NCBI RefSeq assembly: GCF_002631185.1 | Contig: NZ_PDNU01000002.1 | Location: 62,001 to 126,000, forward strand | Length of the DNA stretch: 64,000 bases | Direction: 5' to 3' | Source: Teichococcus rhizosphaerae | GTDB lineage: Bacteria > Pseudomonadota > Alphaproteobacteria > Acetobacterales > Acetobacteraceae | Shown: in pieces, positions 58,898-64,000 of the stretch | Numbering within the stretch: the first letter of the stretch is position 1 | How the letters are laid out: each line of letters begins with the position of its first letter | Program-made: the position numbers and the translations under genes | Notes under the pieces: model-generated | The model's input: only the letters and a program-made list of their open reading frames with translations | The model's database searches: none | Told to the model about the DNA's origin: nothing

Positions 58898-59902
58898 ATG
58901 CCCACTGACGCCACCGCCGCGCCACCGCCGCGCATCGCCGTCCTCGTGCCCTGCCACAACGAGGCGGTGGCGATCGGCGGCGTGGTGGCGGGCTTCCGCC
59001 ACGCCCTGCCGCAGGCCCGCGTCTTTGTCTACGACAACAATTCCAGCGACATGACGCGCGAGGCGGCCTGCGCCGCCGGCGCCCGGGTGGGGCGGGAGGC
59101 GCTCCAGGGCAAGGGCCATGTGGTGCGCCGCATGTTCGCCGACATCGAGGCCGACATCTATGTGCTGGTCGATGGCGACGGCACCTACGATCCCGGCGCC
59201 GCCCCCGCCATGATCCGCCTGCTGCGCGAGGAGCAGCTCGACATGGTGACGGGCCTGCGCGTCACCCGCGAGGCGGCCGCCTACCGGCCGGGCCACCAGC
59301 TCGGCAACCGGCTGCTCACCGGGCTGGCCGGGCTGATCTTCGGCCGGCGCGTCAGCGACATGCTCTCCGGCTACCGGGTGTTCTCGCGCCGCTTCGTGAA
59401 ATCCTTCCCCGCCCTGGCCACCGGCTTCGAGACGGAGACGGAGTTCACCGTCCACGCGCTCGAGCTGCGCATGCCGGTGGGAGAGGTGGCGACAGCCTAT
59501 GCCAGCCGGCCGCCCGGCTCCACCTCCAAGCTGCGCACCCTGCGCGACGGGATGCGCATCCTCTCCACCATCCTCGGCCTGTTGCAGCGGGAGCGGCCCC
59601 TGCCCTTCTTCGGCACGCTGGGGGGGCTGCTGCTCCTGGTCTCGCTCGGCTTCTTCCTGCCCGTCCTGTCCACCTACCTGGAGAGCGGGCTGGTGCCGCG
59701 CCTGCCCACCTTTGTTGCCTCGGTGGCCTTTCTGCTGCTTTCCTTCCTGTCCCTGGCCGTCGGCCTGGTGCTGGAGACGGTGACGCGCGGCCGGCAGGAA
59801 ACCAAGCGCATCGCCTATCTCGCCATTCCCGCGCCCCCGCCGCTGGAAGCGGCGGCGGCGGAGGACACGGCGCCTGAGATGGGTCCAGTATTGAAAACTT
59901 AA
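58898..59902 (+). CDS. GT2 family glycosyltransferase with C-terminal membrane spans
   Basis: This 334-residue protein has a GT-A domain at residues ~15-240 with IAVLVPCHNEAVAIGGVV, VYDNNSSDMT and metal-binding LVDGDGTYDPG, like polyprenyl-phosphate sugar transferases. The segment VSDMLSGYRVFSRRFVKSFP is typical of the DPM1-like group. Two spans follow (FFGTLGGLLLLVSLGFFLPV and FVASVAFLLLSFLSLAVGLVL). I chose the ATG at 58898, because the long open frame before it overlaps other genes and is a shadow. It probably works with the preceding GtrA gene. Confidence 0.88.
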   Translation: MPTDATAAPPPRIAVLVPCHNEAVAIGGVVAGFRHALPQARVFVYDNNSSDMTREAACAAGARVGREALQGKGHVVRRMFADIEADIYVLVDGDGTYDPGAAPAMIRLLREEQLDMVTGLRVTREAAAYRPGHQLGNRLLTGLAGLIFGRRVSDMLSGYRVFSRRFVKSFPALATGFETETEFTVHALELRMPVGEVATAYASRPPGSTSKLRTLRDGMRILSTILGLLQRERPLPFFGTLGGLLLLVSLGFFLPVLSTYLESGLVPRLPTFVASVAFLLLSFLSLAVGLVLETVTRGRQETKRIAYLAIPAPPPLEAAAAEDTAPEMGPVLKT

Positions 59903-59917
59903 GCTTTACAGTATTAT
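59891..59917 (+). promoter_or_regulatory. Candidate promoter for the type I secretion operon
   Basis: TTGAAA at 59891 and TATTAT at 59912 form a -35/-10-like pair with a 15-base gap, slightly short. They overlap the end of the GT2 gene and open an AT-rich stretch that extends to about 59960, followed by the first gene of the secretion cluster at 60037. Confidence 0.35.
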
Positions 59918-60036
59918 AGGGAATTCCAAAGATGTTCGATTGATGCGTGCTTAGACGCGCTCATCACGGTATGGTGTGCTCACTTGCGGCGCACTGCCAA
60001 GCCCGCGCCTTTCTTTGTTTGGAGTACCAGCCGGAC

Positions 60037-60456
60037 ATGTCCGCGCCCCAGCGTCTTCGGCCAGAGCCGGCCGCCCAGGCGGATTCCGCCACACCGACCG
60101 CGATCTCCGCCTCCGGCCTGCCCGAAGGCTTCCGGCCCACGGGCGCCGAGGACCGGCTTCCTTCCCTCCTGAGCTACGCCCTGGCCGTCGATGCCGGCAC
60201 GGACCCCACGCCCGAGGCCGCTCCCGCCCGCCGTGCCGAGGCCGAGCGGCTGCTGCATGACTGGGCCTATCGCCGGCTGCACAACCAGCTCGAGCGCATC
60301 CGCGCCGAGGCCGCGCGCGAGGCGCTGGCCGGCCAGCGCCAGCCCGCGGGCTTCATGACCGTGCTGGCGGCGGTGCTGGCGGGGCTCGCGCTCTTCGCCC
60401 TGCTGGCCTGGCTGGCCCAGGCCTTCGGCCTGTCCCTTCCGCTGCCGCGGGGCTGA
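60037..60456 (+). CDS. Small membrane-anchored protein of the type I secretion cluster, function unknown
   Basis: This 139-residue protein has a disordered Pro/Ala-rich N-terminal half and a helical charged middle (RRAEAERLLHDWAYRRLHNQLERIRAEAAREAL). One membrane span lies near the C terminus (FMTVLAAVLAGLALFALLAWLAQAFGL). No known family is recognised. It begins after an AT-rich promoter-like stretch and ends six bases before the exporter ATPase gene, so it is the first gene of that operon. I chose the ATG at 60037 (MSAPQRLRP); an earlier in-frame start at 59947 lacks support. It may help assemble or regulate the exporter. Confidence 0.68.
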   Translation: MSAPQRLRPEPAAQADSATPTAISASGLPEGFRPTGAEDRLPSLLSYALAVDAGTDPTPEAAPARRAEAERLLHDWAYRRLHNQLERIRAEAAREALAGQRQPAGFMTVLAAVLAGLALFALLAWLAQAFGLSLPLPRG

Positions 60457-60461
60457 GCGCC

Positions 60462-62225
60462 ATGGCCCTTGCCCCCCGCCCCGGCGCCGCGCCGGTGACC
60501 CCGCTTTCCCGCGCCATCGCCGCCTGCCGCAAGGAGTTCATCGCCGTCGGCCTGTTCAGCGGCGTGGTGAACCTGCTGCAGCTGACCGTTTCCATCTACA
60601 TGATGCAGGTGTTCGACCGGGTGCTGGCCACCCGCAGCATCGACACCCTGCTCTTCCTCAGCCTCATCGCCATCCTGGCGCTGCTGCTGCTGGCGGTGCT
60701 GGAGGCGGTGCGCAGCCGCATCATGCAGCGCAGCGCCGCCTGGATCGAGGCGCGGGTGGCGCCCGAGGGCTTCGAGCGCGCACTGGAATCGCAGCTCCGC
60801 GGCCGCCCCTACCGCATGGAGGCGCTGCGCGACCTGGGCTTCTGCCGCTCCTGGCTCGGCTCGCCCGGCGCGCTGGCGCTCTACGACGTGCCGTGGGTGC
60901 CGATCTACCTCGCCGCCATCTTCATGCTCCATCCGGTGATGGGCTTCATCGCCCTGGGCGGCGCGGTGCTGCTGTTCATCCTGACCCTGGTGAACGAGCT
61001 GACCACCTCCGCCCTGCTGCGCGAGGCCAACACCGCCAGCATGGCCGGCCAGCGCCGCGCCGACGCGATCGCCCGCAACGCCGAGGTGATCGACAGCATG
61101 GGCATGGCCCCCTCGGTGATGCGCCGCTGGCGCCAGGCCGTGTCCGAGGCCGTGGTGCCGCAGGAGAAGGCGGCCGACCGCGCCGCCCTGCTGCTTTCGG
61201 CCACCAAGTTCTTCCGCCTCGCCGTGCAGCTCGCCATCCTGGGCGTCGGCGCCTATCTGGTGCTGCAGCAGCAGCTCACCTCGGGCGCCTCCATCGCGGG
61301 CTCCATCATCATGGGCCGTGCGCTGGCGCCGGTGGAGCAGCTGATCGGCGGCTGGAAGGGGCTGGTGCAGAGCCGCCAGGCGCTGAAGCGCCTTTCCGCC
61401 TTCCTGGCCCTGCCGCGCATCCGCCCGCCCGGCCTGCCGCTGCCCGAGCCGGTCGGCCGCCTTTCGGTCGAGCGCGTCTCCTACGGCATGCCCGGCACGG
61501 CGGTGGCCATCATCAAGGGGGTCAACTTCACCCTACAGCCGGGCGAGAGCCTGGCCGTCATCGGCCCCTCCGCCGCCGGCAAGACCACGCTGATCCGCCT
61601 GCTGATCGGCACGTTGCAGCCCAATGCCGGCAATGTCCGGCTCGACGGCGCCGACGTCTATACCTGGCAGCGCGAGGATTTCGGCCGCCATGTCGGCTAC
61701 CTGCCGCAGGATGTGGAGCTGTTCGACGGCTCGGTGCTGAGCAACATCGCCCGCATGGGCGACGCGACGCCCGAGGCGGTGTTCGACGCCGCCCGGATGG
61801 CGGGCTGCCACGAGATGATCCTGCGCCTGCCCGCCGGCTACGACACCGAGATCGGCGAGGGCGGCCAGCACCTTTCCGGCGGCCAGCGGCAGATGATCGG
61901 CCTCGCCCGCGCCCTGTTCGGCCGGCCGAAGCTGGTGGTGCTGGACGAGCCCAACTCCAACCTGGACGGCGATTCCGAGGCCGCTCTCCAGCGCGCGCTG
62001 GACGCGCTGAAGGCCCAGGGCACCACCGTGGTGCTCGTCTCGCACCGCCCGGCCCTGGTGCAGGGCGTGGACAAGGTTCTGCTGCTGAAGGACGGCGCCG
62101 TGGAGATGTTCGGCCCCCGCGCCGAGGTGCTGAAGCGCCTGATGGCACCCCCCCGCCCGGCCGAGGTGGCCGCCCCCCCGGCCCAGCCGAGGCTCGCCAA
62201 CACCAACAGCGGAGGCGCGGCATGA
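60462..62225 (+). CDS. Type I secretion system permease/ATPase (PrtD-like)
   Basis: This 587-residue exporter ABC protein joins a membrane domain (residues ~20-290) to an ATPase domain (~340-570). The ATPase has Walker A GPSAAGKTTLIRLL, signature HLSGGQRQMIGLARAL, Walker B KLVVLDEPNSNLD and the switch His in LVSHRP. There is no N-terminal C39-like or peptidase domain, so it is of the PrtD/LapB-without-CLD kind. It exports RTX-type proteins together with the HlyD-like gene that overlaps its stop by four bases. An outer-membrane TolC partner gene is not seen inside the window. Confidence 0.93.
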   Translation: MALAPRPGAAPVTPLSRAIAACRKEFIAVGLFSGVVNLLQLTVSIYMMQVFDRVLATRSIDTLLFLSLIAILALLLLAVLEAVRSRIMQRSAAWIEARVAPEGFERALESQLRGRPYRMEALRDLGFCRSWLGSPGALALYDVPWVPIYLAAIFMLHPVMGFIALGGAVLLFILTLVNELTTSALLREANTASMAGQRRADAIARNAEVIDSMGMAPSVMRRWRQAVSEAVVPQEKAADRAALLLSATKFFRLAVQLAILGVGAYLVLQQQLTSGASIAGSIIMGRALAPVEQLIGGWKGLVQSRQALKRLSAFLALPRIRPPGLPLPEPVGRLSVERVSYGMPGTAVAIIKGVNFTLQPGESLAVIGPSAAGKTTLIRLLIGTLQPNAGNVRLDGADVYTWQREDFGRHVGYLPQDVELFDGSVLSNIARMGDATPEAVFDAARMAGCHEMILRLPAGYDTEIGEGGQHLSGGQRQMIGLARALFGRPKLVVLDEPNSNLDGDSEAALQRALDALKAQGTTVVLVSHRPALVQGVDKVLLLKDGAVEMFGPRAEVLKRLMAPPRPAEVAAPPAQPRLANTNSGGAA

Positions 62226-63598
62226 GCGTCACCACCCTTCCCCCGGGCGGCGAGCTGCAGAAGGCCGGCCCCTCCACCCTTCCCCCCGTCACTCCCGACC
62301 TGACGCTGGACGCGCCGCGCCCGCGCACCCGCGGCACCATGCTGTTCGGGCTGATGGCCACCGTGCTGTTCGTCGGCGGCTTCACCGCCTGGTCGGTCAT
62401 GGCGCCGCTCGCCGAGGCGGCGATCGCCCCAGGCGAGATCCGCAGCGAGGGCAACCGGCGCACCGTGCAGCACCTGGAGGGCGGCATCGTGCGCGAGATC
62501 CTGGCGCGCGACGGCGACAAGGTGAAGGCCGGCCAGGTGCTGATGCGGCTCGACGAGGTGCAGTCCGGCAGCGGGCTGGAAACGCTGCGCGCCCAGCGCT
62601 GGGCGCTGCTGGCCCAGGATGCGCGGCTGCGCGCCGAGGCCGCTGGCGCCTCCGAGATCGCCTTCCCCCAGGAGCTGGCCGCCAGCCCCGACCCCCGCGT
62701 GCTGGAGGCGATGACCGGCCAGCGCACCCTGTTCTCCGCCCGCCGGGCGCATCTGAACAGCCAGCTCCAGGTGCTGGAGGCGCGTATCGCCCAGCACGAG
62801 GCCACCGCCTCCTCCGCCCAGGGCCAGATCGGCAGCCAGCGCCGCCAGCTCGAGCTGATCCGGCGCGAGGAGCAGGACGTGCAGACCCTGGTGCGCCAGG
62901 GGCTGGAGCGGATGCCGCGCCTGCTGGCGCTGCAGCGCAACGTCGCCTCCCTTGAAGGCAACATGGTCGACCTGATGGGCCAGGTGGAGCGCGCCAACGC
63001 CTCCGTCGAGGAGGCGCGCAACCAGATCCGCCAGACGCGCGACCAGCAGATGGCCGAGATCTCCGCCGAGGCGCGCGAAACCCGCAACCGCCTGAACGAG
63101 GTCGAGGAGAAGCTGCGGGCCGCGCATGACGTGGCGCAGCGGCGCGAGATCGTGGCGCCGGAGGACGGCACCATCGTCGGCAGCCGCTTCTTCAATCCGG
63201 GCGCCGTGGTGCGCGCGGGCGAGCCGGTGATGGAGATCGTCCCCGCCGAGGACCGGCTGGTGGCCGAGGTGCGCCTCTCCCCCACCGACATCGACGTGGT
63301 CTATCCCGGGCTGCACTCCGAGGTGCGGCTGCCCGCCTTCAAGCAGAGGCTGGTGCCCTTCCTGCACGGGGAGGTGACCTATGTGGCCGAGGACGTCACC
63401 CTGGACGAGCGCACGCGCATGAGCCATTACCGCGTGCAGATCGTCATCGAGCCGGAGCAGCTCGCCCGGCTGGAGAATGTGGCGCTGCGGCCCGGCATGC
63501 CGGTCGAGGCGCAGATCCAGACCGGAAGCCGCAGCTTCTTCCGCTACATGATGCAACCGGTGCTCGACAGCTTCCACCGCGCCTTCCGCGAGCAGTGA
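62222..63598 (+). CDS. Type I secretion periplasmic adaptor (HlyD family)
   Basis: This 458-residue membrane-fusion protein links the inner-membrane exporter to an outer-membrane channel. A cytoplasmic N-terminal stretch precedes one membrane span (MLFGLMATVLFVGGFTAWSVM, residues ~40-60). The lipoyl half-motif RTVQHLEGGIVREILARDGDKVKAGQVLMRLDE follows. A long coiled coil occupies ~150-300, then the second lipoyl half and the HlyD C-terminal segment VEAQIQTGSRSFFRYMMQP. The start ATG lies in the ATPase stop (ATGA). The 458-residue length is typical of the PrtE/HlyD type. Confidence 0.93.
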   Translation: MSVTTLPPGGELQKAGPSTLPPVTPDLTLDAPRPRTRGTMLFGLMATVLFVGGFTAWSVMAPLAEAAIAPGEIRSEGNRRTVQHLEGGIVREILARDGDKVKAGQVLMRLDEVQSGSGLETLRAQRWALLAQDARLRAEAAGASEIAFPQELAASPDPRVLEAMTGQRTLFSARRAHLNSQLQVLEARIAQHEATASSAQGQIGSQRRQLELIRREEQDVQTLVRQGLERMPRLLALQRNVASLEGNMVDLMGQVERANASVEEARNQIRQTRDQQMAEISAEARETRNRLNEVEEKLRAAHDVAQRREIVAPEDGTIVGSRFFNPGAVVRAGEPVMEIVPAEDRLVAEVRLSPTDIDVVYPGLHSEVRLPAFKQRLVPFLHGEVTYVAEDVTLDERTRMSHYRVQIVIEPEQLARLENVALRPGMPVEAQIQTGSRSFFRYMMQPVLDSFHRAFREQ

Positions 63599-63627
63599 GC
63601 CCAGCGTTTCAGGAGTATCCCGCCCCG

Positions 63628-63918
63628 ATGTCCGACAAGCCCGTCCTGTTCGCCGATGGCATCCTCGAGGCCAGCGTCAACTACGGCGTGACCCGCATCA
63701 CGCTGGCGCAGACCGGCTCGGAGGGAAAGCCGGTGCCCTGCGGGCAGCTGATGATCCCGGTGGTGCAGCTGCCGGCCTTCGCCAACAGCGTGGTGGCGCT
63801 GCTGAAGCAGATCGACGCCAAGGTGAAGCAGGCGCAGCAGCAGCCGGCCGCCGCCGAGCCCGCCGCGGAGCAGCCGGAGCCGCAGGCGGTGCCCGGCTCC
63901 TTCCGCTTCTCCGGCTGA
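63628..63918 (+). CDS. Small protein of the type I secretion cluster, function unknown
   Basis: This 96-residue protein starts MSDKPVLFADGILEASVNYG. It has a compact N-terminal part (VTRITLAQTG, MIPVVQLPAFANSVVALLKQIDAKVK) and a Gln/Ala/Glu/Pro-rich tail (QQQPAAAEPAAEQPEP). There is no signal peptide. The ATG at 63628 has AGGAGT 12 bases before it; a GTG at 63595 in frame would overlap the adaptor gene. It lies 29 bases after the adaptor gene and is probably in the same operon. No family is recognised. Confidence 0.68.
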   Translation: MSDKPVLFADGILEASVNYGVTRITLAQTGSEGKPVPCGQLMIPVVQLPAFANSVVALLKQIDAKVKQAQQQPAAAEPAAEQPEPQAVPGSFRFSG

Positions 63919-63920
63919 CC

Positions 63921-64000
63921 TTGCCCGCCGCGCGGCACCTCCGGCTGGCGCTTCTGGCGGGCCTTGCCGCGGGGTTGCTCCCGGGTGGCGCGGCAGCCCA
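63921..64000 (+). CDS. Start of an exported protein, cut by the right edge
   Basis: A TTG three bases after the previous stop opens a frame reading LPAARHLRLALLAGLAAG and onward to the edge, which looks like an export signal (a basic then hydrophobic stretch ending in Ala-Ala). In this position a TolC-like outer-membrane channel for the type I exporter would be expected, but only 26 codons are visible and the start codon is uncertain. No other identification is possible. Confidence 0.35.
   Translation, partial: MPAARHLRLALLAGLAAGLLPGGAAA

Overview
The window is a GC-rich, gene-dense stretch of chromosome from an alphaproteobacterium, most likely an Acetobacteraceae member close to Roseomonas. 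The evidence is a PhyR/NepR general-stress pair, a DUF1150 gene beside a small heat-shock gene, an alphaproteobacterial LexA box (GAAC-N7-GAAC) before uvrA, a lone Bug-type binding protein, and a complete fructose PTS. No rRNA, phage, insertion sequence or CRISPR array was seen. Two tRNA genes (Lys-TTT, Thr-CGT) are present, both with encoded CCA.

Left part (1-32.3 kb), mostly housekeeping. It opens with the end of recG and a four-gene 'gliding-type' ABC cluster (ATPase, permease, GldG-like, DUF4340). Then come a NUDIX gene, a cupin, msrP, and a two-gene lipid-linked sugar module (GT39 plus a GT2-GtrA fusion). These are followed by tRNA-Lys, a cyclophilin, coaD, gyrA, the fruB-fruK-fruA operon, and ssb divergent from uvrA across an SOS box. 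An iron-uptake energising operon (exported protein, exbB, exbD, tonB) lies behind a Fur-like box. After tRNA-Thr come DUF1150, hsp20, def-fmt-truA, a second NUDIX gene and class II aldolase.

Middle part (32.4-43.3 kb), more accessory and more regulatory. It has an unknown protein divergent from a secreted RTX protein with six exact-period 40-residue repeats, a second deformylase, phyR divergent from nepR without a neighbouring EcfG gene, and an AT-rich repeat-bearing intergenic region. Then come a GH8 glucanase, an OmpR-type regulator with a degenerate receiver, a small exported protein, an SDR, a Bug protein, a lone protein with a flagellin-like C terminus, and a protein with two cold-shock domains joined by an Arg/Gly-rich repeat linker.

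Right part (43.3-64 kb), transport and oxidation. A five-gene minus-strand set encodes a three-subunit molybdenum hydroxylase (form II AYRGAGR loop) followed by an AtzH-like protein and a DadA-like flavoenzyme. A peptide-type ABC transporter has one permease/ATPase set and three paralogous Tat-exported binding proteins. It is followed by a GtrA plus GT2 pair and a type I secretion operon running off the right edge. The type I exporter is a plausible route out for the RTX protein about 26 kb away, but that link is inference.
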